64,000 nt of DNA from JABIKK01 sp964622835 (GTDB taxonomy: Archaea > Nanobdellota > Nanobdellia > SCGC-AAA011-G17 > UBA489): contig CAZUSA010000001.1 in assembly GCA_964622835.1 (NCBI GenBank), forward strand, positions 186,001 through 250,000, read 5' to 3'. The notes under the pieces were generated by a model that worked only from the letters and a program-made list of their open reading frames with translations, made no database searches and was not told where the DNA came from. Below, one piece after another: positions 17,023-25,199 of this stretch. Made by a program: the position numbers and the translations under genes. Position 1 is the first letter of the stretch; every line of letters starts with the position of its first letter.

Positions 17023-18569
17023 GATTTCCACGTCCTTTTTTGTGTTGTTGACGGCAATGTAAAGAGCGCGCTTCGTGGTATATAAACATTTTCTGGACAT
17101 AAGTCTTTTGTTGATCGACAGCCCATTGCTGATAATAATTCTATGAAGTCATGTTCTAAGTTTTTTACGTAGTTAGCAATACGTTTTGCTTTGTCTGGTA
17201 TGATTAATCCTTGTTGTAATACAGGATCATGCGTCGTAATTCCAACGGGGCAGGTATTGTGGTTGCATTGTAATGCTTGTATGCATCCAAGTGCTAACAT
17301 AAATCCTCGTGCGGTATACACTGCATCTGCGCCAAGTGCCATGGCTGTTAATTGTCGTCCTGGATTGATTAACTTTCCAGAACACACAAGTTTAAGTTTG
17401 TCGCGTACTTTTTCTTCAACAAGTACTCTGTTTGCAAAGGGTAGTGCTTTGAATAAGGGTATGCCAAGATCATCCATGAAGCTTTTCGGTGCTGCTCCTG
17501 TCCCACCTTCTGCCCCGTCAATGTCAATGTAATCGGGAAACACTTTTTGTTTTTTCATTTCTTTAATAAGTGTTCTAAATTCTTCTTCTCGTCCTAGACA
17601 TAATTTAATACCAACAGGTAATTGTGAAACATCCTGAACGCGCTTGATGAATTGTACGGTTGTTGTGGGTGTGGTACATTCTATGTGATGGGGCGGTGAT
17701 ATAACATCTTTATTGAGTGGAACATGTCGTAAGGCTGATATTTCTGGTGTTATTTTTTCTTTAGGTAGTAATCCTCCTTTTCCTGGTTTTGCTCCTTGTG
17801 AGAATTTTATTTCGATCATTTTGATCTTGTCTTCTGCTGCAAGATCACGAAGTTTTTCATCGTCTAAACTACTGTCTTCATTACGAACGCCAAATTTTGC
17901 TGTTCCCATTTGAAAGATTAAATCGCATCCTTCCATTAAATGATATTTCGGCGTACCTCCTTCACCAGTGTTCATAGGTATTCCTGCCATACGTGCACCT
18001 CTCGCGAGTGATCGTACAGCGTTTTGCCCTAATGCACCAAAACTCATGGCACTGATCATAAATGGTTTGGTAATAGTATAAGCATTTTTTATGCCACGTT
18101 CTTCACCAAAGGTTACACGATAGGGTATGAGTTCATCTTTGTCTACAGGATATAATGAATGTTTAAGTTTTATTTCGCTGTCGTTGAATTCTAGTAATGA
18201 TCCAAAAGCTGATGAGGAGTCAACATCTTTTGCTTTGCGATAGACTTCTGCTCGTTCAACACGAGTAAAAGGACGTTCTTCTGTGTCACCTGCAAAGAGG
18301 TATTGTCTAAATTCTGGTCCAACACTTTCGATGAGATACCGTAGTTGTCCAATAATACCAAAGTTACGTAATAATGAGTGCCCTGTTTGTAAATGCCGAT
18401 AATAATAGTTAATACCTGCTAATAATAAAAAGAAAACGGTCAAAAAGTGAAAGTAAAATGAGATGTAATGTCCTGCAAGACCAAAAAGTAGGGCAATAAC
18501 AGGTATTGAAAGGTTGACGAAGAGTGCTATTTTAGGCAAATTGATAGAGAGTCGAACCATAGTTCTCAT
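17019..18569 (-). CDS. FMN-binding glutamate synthase-family protein, membrane-anchored
   Basis: The 516-aa protein has two N-terminal membrane helices (about residues 10-55) followed by a GltB-type TIM barrel. Features are MSFGALGQNAVRSLARGA, GEGGTPKYH, SQGAKPGKGGLLP, DYIDIDGAEGGTGAAPKSF and a C-terminal iron-sulfur motif CIQALQCNHNTCPVG. It lacks the glutaminase domain, so it is not a complete glutamate synthase. Members are presumed FMN/Fe-S oxidoreductases of unknown substrate. Its coupling to DoxX suggests membrane redox chemistry. Confidence 0.88.
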   Translation of the reverse strand: MRTMVRLSINLPKIALFVNLSIPVIALLFGLAGHYISFYFHFLTVFFLLLAGINYYYRHLQTGHSLLRNFGIIGQLRYLIESVGPEFRQYLFAGDTEERPFTRVERAEVYRKAKDVDSSSAFGSLLEFNDSEIKLKHSLYPVDKDELIPYRVTFGEERGIKNAYTITKPFMISAMSFGALGQNAVRSLARGARMAGIPMNTGEGGTPKYHLMEGCDLIFQMGTAKFGVRNEDSSLDDEKLRDLAAEDKIKMIEIKFSQGAKPGKGGLLPKEKITPEISALRHVPLNKDVISPPHHIECTTPTTTVQFIKRVQDVSQLPVGIKLCLGREEEFRTLIKEMKKQKVFPDYIDIDGAEGGTGAAPKSFMDDLGIPLFKALPFANRVLVEEKVRDKLKLVCSGKLINPGRQLTAMALGADAVYTARGFMLALGCIQALQCNHNTCPVGITTHDPVLQQGLIIPDKAKRIANYVKNLEHDFIELLSAMGCRSTKDLCPENVYIPRSALFTLPSTTQKRTWKS

Positions 18570-18614
18570 TGACGAGGATGATATTTATAAAGATACAGGT
18601 AATGCCCACCTACC

Positions 18615-19190
18615 ATGAAGCGATGTGCGTGGCCGGGAACAAAGAATCAGAGAATGATTGCATACCATGATGAAGAGTGGGGTGTACCTTTACACGATGA
18701 TAGAAAGTTATTTGAGTTTTTAGTGCTAGATGCATTCCAAGCTGGTTTGAGTTGGGAGATTACGTTGAATAAACGTGAGGGTTTTGAAAAGGCGTTTAAG
18801 AATTTTGATGCGAAAAAGATCGCAAAATTTACAGAAAAAGATGTAAAACGATTACGCCAAGATGCAAGTATTATTCGTAATCGGTTGAAGATTGAGTCGA
18901 CGATTGATAATGCTAAAGCCTTTCTTATAATTCAAAAAGAGTTTGGGAGTTTTGATAAGTATATTTGGCAGTTTGTCAATCATAACCCTTTAGTTAATAA
19001 GCATAAAGCAATGACGGATATACCTGCTACAACAGAAGAATCTGATGCGATGAGTAAAGCGTTAAAGAAACGTGGGTTTCGTTTTGTTGGTTCAACAATT
19101 TGTTATGCCTTTATGCAGGCTGCTGGTATGGTGAATGATCATACCGTTGATTGTTATCGGTATAGTGAGATAAAGAAAAAGGGGATTTGA
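18615..19190 (+). CDS. tag: DNA-3-methyladenine glycosylase I
   Basis: The 191-aa base-excision repair enzyme removes 3-methyladenine from DNA. It starts MKRCAWPG and has YHDEEWGVPLHDDRKLFEFLVLDAFQAGLSW, the Tag core. The zinc ligands C4, H17 and the C-terminal H...C (NDHTVDC) are visible. Length is normal. The family is mostly bacterial, so lateral transfer is possible. Confidence 0.95.
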   Translation: MKRCAWPGTKNQRMIAYHDEEWGVPLHDDRKLFEFLVLDAFQAGLSWEITLNKREGFEKAFKNFDAKKIAKFTEKDVKRLRQDASIIRNRLKIESTIDNAKAFLIIQKEFGSFDKYIWQFVNHNPLVNKHKAMTDIPATTEESDAMSKALKKRGFRFVGSTICYAFMQAAGMVNDHTVDCYRYSEIKKKGI

Positions 19191-19205
19191 CTCCCCTCGG
19201 TGAAC

Positions 19206-19517
19206 TTAGCGTCTCCGCTTTGTTCGTGCTCTACGAGCTGTCTTTCGAACAGTCTTTCGTGCAGTTTTACGAACAGTTTTACGTGCTCTACGTACGGTTT
19301 TACGAACAGTTTTACGTGCTCTTCGTACAGTTTTACGTGTTGCTTTTCTGGTACTCTTTCGAGTTGCCTTACGTGCTACACGGCGCTTAGTTGTACGTAC
19401 TTTTGTACGTGCTCTTCGCACAGTTTTTCGTACTGCCTTACGTACTGTTTTACGTGCGCTCTTTCGAGTTGCTCTTCGTACAGTCTTTCTTGCAGTTCTT
19501 GTTTTTTTTCTTGCCAT
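19206..19517 (-). CDS. highly basic Arg/Lys repeat protein
   Basis: This 103-aa protein is made almost only of R, K, T, A, V and S, with no acidic, aromatic or cysteine residues. It is built of variants of RKTVRRA/RKTVRK. It resembles the C-terminal tails of histone H1-like or other nucleic-acid-condensing proteins and should bind DNA or RNA non-specifically, by inference. The codons are AT-rich like the neighbours. The leader has an inverted repeat (TTCACAC/GTGTGAA) between promoter and start. It converges on tag. Confidence 0.75.
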   Translation of the reverse strand: MARKKTRTARKTVRRATRKSARKTVRKAVRKTVRRARTKVRTTKRRVARKATRKSTRKATRKTVRRARKTVRKTVRRARKTVRKTARKTVRKTARRARTKRRR

Positions 19518-19528
19518 TTGTTTCTCCG

Positions 19529-19548
19529 TTCACACGTATGTGTGTGAA
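19529..19548 (-). promoter_or_regulatory. inverted repeat in leader of the basic protein gene
   Basis: TTCACACGTATGTGTGTGAA on the plus strand pairs its ends (TTCACAC/GTGTGAA) and lies 12-31 nt before the start codon at 19517. A TATA-like ACTATATACT lies further upstream on the minus strand (about 19588-19597). It could be an operator or an mRNA hairpin. Confidence 0.35.
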
Positions 19549-19707
19549 TGTTTTATGGTTTGTTTATATTGTAAAAACACCATAAGTATATAGTGTAATT
19601 ACTATGTTGCACTACATACTTTAGTATTTAAAGGTTGTGTTTAGTAAAAAACAACAAAAGTTAGTAACACTTGTAAAAAAAAGTTTGTGTAAACAATATA
19701 TTAATTA

Positions 19708-20079
19708 TTAAGGATGCCAACCAAGTGGAACTTCTCTTTTCCTAATAACATCCCCCTCACGAGTGTACTCTGTATAAAGTTTCGTTTGAGAACCAATAGA
19801 ATGAGTAAACGAATAAGAAGAACCATTTAAAGTATCAACAATACTAACATTTTGGTCAAATATTTTTTGTGGTGTTACAGAAGTTACTCTTCCACTATTT
19901 GAAGGAACAACGCGAGGACTACAACCAGTTAATGTAAGTGCAGCTAAAATACCAAGTGTTACAGTAGGAATAGCAAGAAGAGTAAGTAATCCAGGAACAC
20001 CAGCTTCTCTTTCTGCTTCATCCCTTCCAAGTGTCCTAACAAACTCGCGACCTGCATAACGCAAAGCACTAACAGTCAT
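19708..20079 (-). CDS. putative membrane/lipoprotein, hypothetical
   Basis: This 123-aa protein has one hydrophobic segment (about residues 30-52) ending in LTLTGCS, which resembles a lipobox but lies further from the N-terminus than usual. It is followed by a beta-rich polar region. It starts directly after the TAA stop of the TrmB-like gene, so the two are probably cotranscribed. The function is unknown. Confidence 0.6.
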   Translation of the reverse strand: MTVSALRYAGREFVRTLGRDEAEREAGVPGLLTLLAIPTVTLGILAALTLTGCSPRVVPSNSGRVTSVTPQKIFDQNVSIVDTLNGSSYSFTHSIGSQTKLYTEYTREGDVIRKREVPLGWHP

Positions 20080-20880
20080 TTATTTTTTACCGCCTTTCCA
20101 TACGGTATCAAACATGGTACCGAAGGCTTGTGAAAAGAACGGTGTGCTGATCCAAACTGCTGAGTCATATGTTTCGTGAACATCTTTGTCATTAGAAATC
20201 ATAAACAATGCTTCTTTACGATCAACTAAACAGAATCGAGCATCGAAAGCTTCTGCTTCTTTGAGAGTTACAGAGCCTTTGACTAGTTTTAGTGTATTTT
20301 GATCGATGTCTTTTGTTGGAGCGAGCATTTTAACAGTAACACCTTTTGTGTGTAACTTTGTAAAGAGGTTTTTGAACTTTTTAATTTTTCTAGTTGCACC
20401 ATCTGCTGTGGTTGCTATGATAACTTCTTTTTCTGCGTTTTCTAACATTGTTTTTAATTGTGAATATAATGCGTCTCGTCCTTTGACAGAGCCAGATAAG
20501 TTAGTAGGATCTACTTTTTGTATGCCTTGTTTATACAATAATTCTAAGTCACCGAAGAGTGTTTCTTTCTTGACGTTGTCAAGTTCTTTCATACGATCAT
20601 TTGATTTCTTTTGTACTCTATCTTTGATGCGGGTAACAATTTCTTGTGGTTCTATTGCCATGTACTTGATAGGCTTACCAAGTTTCATCATAACAAAACC
20701 TTTTTTTTCTAAAGAATCAAGAACATCATAACTTCGACTTCGTGGAATTTGTGAAATATCACTTAATTCACCAGCGGTTGCAACGCCTCTACAAAGGAGT
20801 GCTGTCCAAATTTTGACTTCATAGATATTTAAGTCAAATGCTGATCTAAGCTTTTTGAGGAGTTCGTCCTTGAGGATCAT
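20080..20880 (-). CDS. TrmB-family transcriptional regulator
   Basis: The 266-aa protein has an N-terminal winged helix (FDLNIYEVKIWTALLCRG...PRSRSYDVLDSLEKKGFVM, about residues 15-63) typical of TrmB. A coiled linker and a C-terminal phospholipase-D-like ligand domain follow. TrmB regulators in archaea control sugar uptake and metabolism; no sugar operon is adjacent here. Length is shorter than classic TrmB (about 340 aa). It may regulate itself or the lipoprotein downstream. Confidence 0.85.
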   Translation of the reverse strand: MILKDELLKKLRSAFDLNIYEVKIWTALLCRGVATAGELSDISQIPRSRSYDVLDSLEKKGFVMMKLGKPIKYMAIEPQEIVTRIKDRVQKKSNDRMKELDNVKKETLFGDLELLYKQGIQKVDPTNLSGSVKGRDALYSQLKTMLENAEKEVIIATTADGATRKIKKFKNLFTKLHTKGVTVKMLAPTKDIDQNTLKLVKGSVTLKEAEAFDARFCLVDRKEALFMISNDKDVHETYDSAVWISTPFFSQAFGTMFDTVWKGGKK

Positions 20881-20999
20881 AGTATATCTTGCCCCACCTC
20901 TTGGAAGAAAAACAGAGAGAAGTCTCTTTAAAAACCTTTGGGTTTTTAATAACTAACAAGTGGTAAAATAAAAGAAAAAATGAACCCTCTAAAAGAGGA

Positions 21000-21209
21000 T
21001 TAAAAGGCGAATTCTTCGCCAAGCGCGTCAAGCTCATCATCTGCAAGCTCTTCTGCAACGCTGTCTAAGTCATCAAATGCACTTTCTAAACCATCATCAA
21101 CAGCAGCATCACCCGAAGGTGCAACAGCCTGTTGATCAGCGGGTTCATTATAAGCACAGCCAACAACGAACAACATTAGAACAATAAAGAGTGAAATAAG
21201 TCGTTTCAT
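21000..21209 (-). CDS. small acidic lipoprotein
   Basis: The 69-aa protein has a signal peptide with lipobox VVGCAYNE (Cys near residue 18). The rest is strongly acidic (DDLDSVAEELADDELDALGE). ATG 21209 follows a GAGGT ribosome site; an in-frame GTG lies 9 nt upstream. It is likely anchored to the outer face of the membrane. Function is unknown. Confidence 0.65.
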   Translation of the reverse strand: MKRLISLFIVLMLFVVGCAYNEPADQQAVAPSGDAAVDDGLESAFDDLDSVAEELADDELDALGEEFAF

Positions 21210-21312
21210 AAAAGGCACCTCAAAACCATGATACTAAACCCAATCGTCCACCATATTTAAAGATTTCTACACTTGACAAAAGGCTTTTATAGCTTCTAGG
21301 ATGCAACGCATA

Positions 21313-21999
21313 ATGCGTAGACAACTAAAGAGGGTTATTCTGTTAGTTTTCCTAACTTGTGTACTTCTCCTACCAATCGTAAGTGCAGAAACAACAATCC
21401 AAGGAACAGTATATGATATGTTTCTTAATGAAATTGACAAAGCAGTGATTACTATTACTACAGAACCAATACAAACAGTTGTTTCTACGAATGGAGAATA
21501 TAGTCTACGTGTTCCTCAAGGAACCTATACAATAACTGCAATGTATGAAACCCCAAGTGAACAGTACACCGTCGAAGAACCACTCACTATAACAAGTGAT
21601 GGTGTCTTTACTATTGATTTAATTCTTGCACCAACACTAGATGACTTTGATGAATTGACAACAGAAAGTGAAGAGTTTATGTTGGAAGAACCTGAATCTT
21701 CAAAGACAGGTCTTATAGCAACAATCATTGTTTTATTCTTAATTCTCCTATACTTACGCATGGCAAAAAAGCATTTTGTAAACAATGACGATCTCAAAAG
21801 TGAAGCAGATGAATTATTAGAAAAGGTTTATAGGTTCATTAAAGAAGAAGGTGGACGGACAACACAGAAAGATATAAGAAAACAATTCCCTTCAAGTGAA
21901 GCAAAAGTGTCTTTAATGATCACCGAATTAGAAGAACAGGGAAGAGTAAAGAAGATAAAGAAAGGAAGAGGAAATATTATCATTATTACAGGAAAGTAA
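21313..21999 (+). CDS. membrane-anchored winged-helix regulator with extracytoplasmic beta domain
   Basis: The 228-aa protein has, in order, a signal/anchor segment, an extracytoplasmic CarboxypepD_reg-like beta sandwich (TTIQGTVYDMFLNEIDKAVI...STNGEYSLRVPQGTY), an acidic linker, a membrane helix (TGLIATIIVLFLILLYLRM) and a cytoplasmic helix-turn-helix (GGRTTQKDIRKQF...KVSLMITELEEQGRVKKI). It looks like a one-component trans-membrane regulator. ATG 21313 is preferred over 21301 because a TATA-like CTTTTATAG lies 26 nt upstream. It precedes two paralogous unknown genes in the same run. Confidence 0.75.
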   Translation: MRRQLKRVILLVFLTCVLLLPIVSAETTIQGTVYDMFLNEIDKAVITITTEPIQTVVSTNGEYSLRVPQGTYTITAMYETPSEQYTVEEPLTITSDGVFTIDLILAPTLDDFDELTTESEEFMLEEPESSKTGLIATIIVLFLILLYLRMAKKHFVNNDDLKSEADELLEKVYRFIKEEGGRTTQKDIRKQFPSSEAKVSLMITELEEQGRVKKIKKGRGNIIIITGK

Positions 22000-22003
22000 G
22001 ACT

Positions 22004-22504
22004 ATGGGGAAAGAATCTAAGAATCCAGTATACGTACATGGGAGCAAGAGAGAGTATGTTACCATTAAACATAGTGGGACTTTTGATATGGATGGTTTAT
22101 TGAATGGTATGACAGGATATTTAAAAAATTTGAGATATGATATTGGACAAAAAGAGCATACTGAATCTGTTCGTTCTGATGGAAAGGAAACAAAATTAAT
22201 ATGGCGATGTTTTCGTGAAGTTACAGAATATATTAAATATTACCTAGAAATAACGATTATAATATTACATCAAGTTGATGTTATTGTTGATGGAAAGACA
22301 ATGCAAACAGGCGATGTTGAAATTAGACTGATGTCAAGAATGGAAAAAAATTGGAAAGAAAGTTTTAACAAAACACCTGTAGGAAAAACACAACGTCATG
22401 TGTATGAAAAAGTTGTTGCAAAGGAAAAATTAGGTGACAGTGAAGAACGGTTAGAAGGTGAAGGAAATGGTCTTCTTGCAGTAGCAAAGGAGTATTTACA
22501 TTAA
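22004..22504 (+). CDS. conserved-looking hypothetical protein, paralogue A
   Basis: The 166-aa protein starts 4 nt after the regulator gene. It has a beta-rich core (REYVTIKHSGTFDMDGLLNG, then YYLEITIIILHQVDVIVDGK) and an extended charged C-terminus. Its layout and the phrase F-(D/N)-x-x-G-(L/I)-(L/Y) recur in the next gene, so the two are probably paralogues. No family is recognised, and there is no signal peptide or membrane segment. Confidence 0.6.
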   Translation: MGKESKNPVYVHGSKREYVTIKHSGTFDMDGLLNGMTGYLKNLRYDIGQKEHTESVRSDGKETKLIWRCFREVTEYIKYYLEITIIILHQVDVIVDGKTMQTGDVEIRLMSRMEKNWKESFNKTPVGKTQRHVYEKVVAKEKLGDSEERLEGEGNGLLAVAKEYLH

Positions 22505-22506
22505 CA

Positions 22507-23004
22507 ATGGCATACGTTGATTTTTTAGAACGAGGAATACGTATGAGCCACAAAGGAAGATTTAACTTCAAAGGGATCTACAAGGAAATAACCCGTTGGG
22601 CACGGCAACATCATTATGATGATATTGTTGAATTAAATTATCAAACATCAAAAGGTAAAGATGGCATGGATGTTCTCATTCAATTGGATATTTACAAGAA
22701 AGTTTCAGATTATGCAAAGATTGGTATGGAATTAGATTTATCTGGCAGAGGTATTAAAGATGTCAAAGTCAATAATAAGTTTCTTCAAGAAGGATCCATT
22801 AATGTGAGTATTAATACTTACATCAAACGCGATTATGAAGACACCTGGAGTCGTAAACATTTTACACGATTTTGGCGAGAATTTTATGATAAATTTATTG
22901 GCAATAGTGGCTTCGATATAAAGGAAAAAGAGATCAAAAAAGACGTTATTAACCTAAAAAACGCCTTAAAAGACTATTTTAAGACCCCTACGAACAAAAA
23001 GTAA
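22507..23004 (+). CDS. conserved-looking hypothetical protein, paralogue B
   Basis: The 165-aa protein starts 2 nt after paralogue A. It contains KGRFNFKGIYKEITRWARQHHYDD, then LIQLDIYKKVSDYAKIGMELDL and INTYIKRDYEDTW, which parallel the strand-helix order of paralogue A. It may form a heterodimer with A and act with the membrane regulator upstream, by inference. Its stop overlaps the promoter of the structured RNA that follows. Confidence 0.6.
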   Translation: MAYVDFLERGIRMSHKGRFNFKGIYKEITRWARQHHYDDIVELNYQTSKGKDGMDVLIQLDIYKKVSDYAKIGMELDLSGRGIKDVKVNNKFLQEGSINVSINTYIKRDYEDTWSRKHFTRFWREFYDKFIGNSGFDIKEKEIKKDVINLKNALKDYFKTPTNKK

Positions 23005-23006
23005 AG

Positions 23007-23013
23007 TATATAA
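23007..23013 (+). promoter_or_regulatory. TATA box for structured RNA/dnaG leader
   Basis: TATATAA just after the stop of the preceding gene predicts a transcript start near 23035, about 275 nt upstream of the dnaG ATG. The region is therefore a very long leader or a separate RNA gene. Confidence 0.55.
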
Positions 23014-23034
23014 GGGGCCAGGGAAGCTTGGTAT

Positions 23035-23290
23035 ATGAATCGCCCACTTCAGAATCACCCAATGGAGTACGATAACAATCAAGCAATGAAGCTTGGGAGT
23101 TAGCTGTGGGCTATATCATAATCACAACATAACGCATATGTTCATCAAAAAAATACGATAGAACCTGTCAAGGTAAAAAAATTATCACATTCATTGGTCA
23201 TGATGACCGGAGAAAGAGTCCCCTTATGAAGGAAGGACTGACAGTAGCGCAAAGCCAACATCGTATTCTAGAAAACATTTGATGCAACAA
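23035..23290 (+). ncRNA. structured RNA element upstream of dnaG, unassigned
   Basis: Two folded units are seen. Unit 1 is closed by GCCCAC (23042-23047) with GTGGGC (23106-23111) and has the inner hairpin CAAGC/GCTTG (23080-23095). Unit 2 is nested: GTTCATCAA (23140-23148) with TTGATGCAAC (23279-23288, one bulged C), AATACGAT (23152-23159) with ATCGTATT (23260-23267), and CTGTC (23165-23169) with GACAG (23240-23244). The last helix encloses hairpins GGTCA-TGA-TGACC (23196-23208) and AGTCC-CCTT-ATG-AAGG-AA-GGACT (23217-23239). It does not match an RNA family I know. It could be an independent ncRNA or a cis-regulatory leader of dnaG. Confidence 0.6.
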
Positions 23291-23310
23291 AAGCGCGCTG
23301 GAGGCGCAAA

Positions 23311-24678
23311 ATGGGAAAAATTAGTTTAGTATCAGCGAAATACATCATCCATGCTTCAATTGAAGTTGACGGTGTTGTAGATAGACCGGACATTATTGGA
23401 TCAGTTTTCGGACAGACAGAAGGTTTACTTGGTAACGAGTTAGAACTTCGTGAATTACAAAGTTCTGGTCGTATTGGTCGCATCGAAGTTGAAACAACGA
23501 TGAAAGACGGTAAGACAAGTGGACAAATTAACATTCCAAGTTCTATGGATAAAACAGAAACAGCATTAATTGCTGCAGCTGTTGAAACTATTCAACGTAT
23601 TGGTCCATGTAATGCAAAAGTTAAAGTTACTGGTTTAGAAGATGTACGTGCTGCAAAACGAAGTCAAGTAATTGATCGTGCACAAGCATTGTTAAGTAAT
23701 TTAACACATGGTACATTACCGGATTCACGGGATATTAAAGAAAAAGTTTCAAATGCTGTACGTGTTGCAGATATTGTAACCTATGGTAGAGAAAAGTTAC
23801 CGGCAGGTCCAGATATTGACAGTAACGATGAAGTACTCGTTGTTGAAGGCCGTGCGGATGTTATTAACTTATTGAAGTATGATATCAAAAATGCTGTTGC
23901 TATGAACGGTACATCTGTTCCAAAGACAATTGTTGATTTAGCAAAGAAGAAAGATATTACGGTGTTCCTTGATGGTGATCGTGGTGGAGATCTTATTGTT
24001 AGAGAGTTATCTTCAATGGGTGCAGAAGTAAAACATGTTGCTCGCGCTCCTGATGGTAAGGAAGTTGAAGAAATTACCCATAAGGAAATTCATCAATCGT
24101 TACGAAGTAAGATTACGTTTGAAGAAGCGATGGATCGTATTCAACGTGGTGGCTCAAAAACAAGAGCACGTACACCTCGAAGCACAAGTACAAGTCGTCC
24201 TGAACGAAGTGCTCCTGTTCGCAGAGAGCAGTCTGATGATCGCCGTAGTTCGTTTAAAGGACGTGATGATAGACGCGGTTCATTTAAAGGACGCGATGAT
24301 AGACGCAGTTCATTTAGAAGTAGAGAACCAAGAAGTTTCAATGATAGACCGAGCTTTAGTGATCGTCCGCTACGTATGCCACCGGCACAACGAGAACGAT
24401 TCATTAAGTATCTTGACGAGTTAAACGGTTCAAAAGAAGCATATCTTCTTGATGGTCGTGGAAACGTCTTAGGAAAAGTTCCAGCAAAAGAAGTTGGTGG
24501 TACTATTCAAGATCTTGGAAAATCAGCACATACTATTGTAACAGATGGTTCTTTAACAAAAGAGCTCTTAGATGTTGCAGAATCATGTAGGGTGAAGTTC
24601 TTAGTAGGAACAAAGTCCTATTTGAAGGATGTGCGAACAAGAGTAAAGGTTTTAACGAAGAAAGAACTTAAAGATTAG
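23311..24678 (+). CDS. dnaG: archaeal DnaG-like primase (Toprim)
   Basis: This 455-aa archaeal DnaG belongs to the family associated with the exosome and, in vitro, primase activity. The Toprim core shows VLVVEGRADVINLL near residue 173 and VFLDGDRGGDLIVREL near residue 216, giving the Glu and DxD metal ligands. An N-terminal helical domain precedes it. Residues about 275-350 form an Arg/Asp/Ser linker with near-tandem DDRR(S/G)SFKGR units, then a conserved C-terminal domain. A GGAGG ribosome site lies 7 nt before ATG. It is preceded by the structured RNA. Confidence 0.95.
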   Translation: MGKISLVSAKYIIHASIEVDGVVDRPDIIGSVFGQTEGLLGNELELRELQSSGRIGRIEVETTMKDGKTSGQINIPSSMDKTETALIAAAVETIQRIGPCNAKVKVTGLEDVRAAKRSQVIDRAQALLSNLTHGTLPDSRDIKEKVSNAVRVADIVTYGREKLPAGPDIDSNDEVLVVEGRADVINLLKYDIKNAVAMNGTSVPKTIVDLAKKKDITVFLDGDRGGDLIVRELSSMGAEVKHVARAPDGKEVEEITHKEIHQSLRSKITFEEAMDRIQRGGSKTRARTPRSTSTSRPERSAPVRREQSDDRRSSFKGRDDRRGSFKGRDDRRSSFRSREPRSFNDRPSFSDRPLRMPPAQRERFIKYLDELNGSKEAYLLDGRGNVLGKVPAKEVGGTIQDLGKSAHTIVTDGSLTKELLDVAESCRVKFLVGTKSYLKDVRTRVKVLTKKELKD

Positions 24679-24688
24679 AGGTGATCGA

Positions 24689-25192
24689 TTGGTTGAGTAT
24701 GCAAGCAAGATAAAGCTCAAACGAAGTGCGCAGATAGTCACACTTGTGGTGATTATCAGTGCATTATTTTTAGGTTCTTATTATACTGGTCTTACGCGTG
24801 AATTTTGTGGGAAAGATCAAGTATGTTTTGAAGAAAAGGCTGCAACGTGTAGTCCTGCTGAAGTGTATATTTCTCGTGAGAACAATGTGTATTCCTATGT
24901 GATGCATCCTACGTTGCGTAATAAGTGTCAAATTACTATTACGTTTGAACGTGCACAGGAAGGAACGGCACAAGAGCATGTAGAATTTTTAGAAGGGAAA
25001 GAAATGACCTGTATTATTCCAAAAGGTGATATGCGTTCGTTAGATGTTATTCAAATGGATCAAGTGATGGAATATTGTCATGGTCCCTTAAAAGAAGGGT
25101 TGTATGAATTAATTGTTAAACGTATGTATGAAGTTGTTGTTGCAAATTTAGGCAGTATCGTTGAAGAAGTTGAACGAGTGATGAAAGTATAA
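24689..25192 (+). CDS. membrane-anchored hypothetical protein
   Basis: This 167-aa protein starts at TTG 24689, supported by GAGGTGAT 4-5 nt upstream. It has one N-terminal membrane helix (about residues 15-35) and an extracytoplasmic domain with cysteines (FCGKDQVCFEEKAATC, NKCQITI, MTCIIPK and EYCHG). It is probably disulfide-stabilised. It follows dnaG by 10 nt, so the two are likely cotranscribed. No family is recognised. Confidence 0.65.
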   Translation: MVEYASKIKLKRSAQIVTLVVIISALFLGSYYTGLTREFCGKDQVCFEEKAATCSPAEVYISRENNVYSYVMHPTLRNKCQITITFERAQEGTAQEHVEFLEGKEMTCIIPKGDMRSLDVIQMDQVMEYCHGPLKEGLYELIVKRMYEVVVANLGSIVEEVERVMKV

Positions 25193-25199
25193 ATGCAGA

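Noticed and set aside
23199..23244. Box C/D guide RNA (ATGATGA...CTGA)
   Set aside because: Box C and D-like sequences are present, but D' is absent and the C'-to-D spacing is about 8 nt, too short for a guide. These bases are better explained by the hairpins.
23140..23288. RNase P RNA as identity of the structured RNA
   Set aside because: The order P1-P2-P3 hairpin followed by GGAGAAAG resembles the 5' part of RNase P, but no 3' strand complementary to the P4 region (a GGCTT/GACTT-like segment) follows and the whole is far too short.
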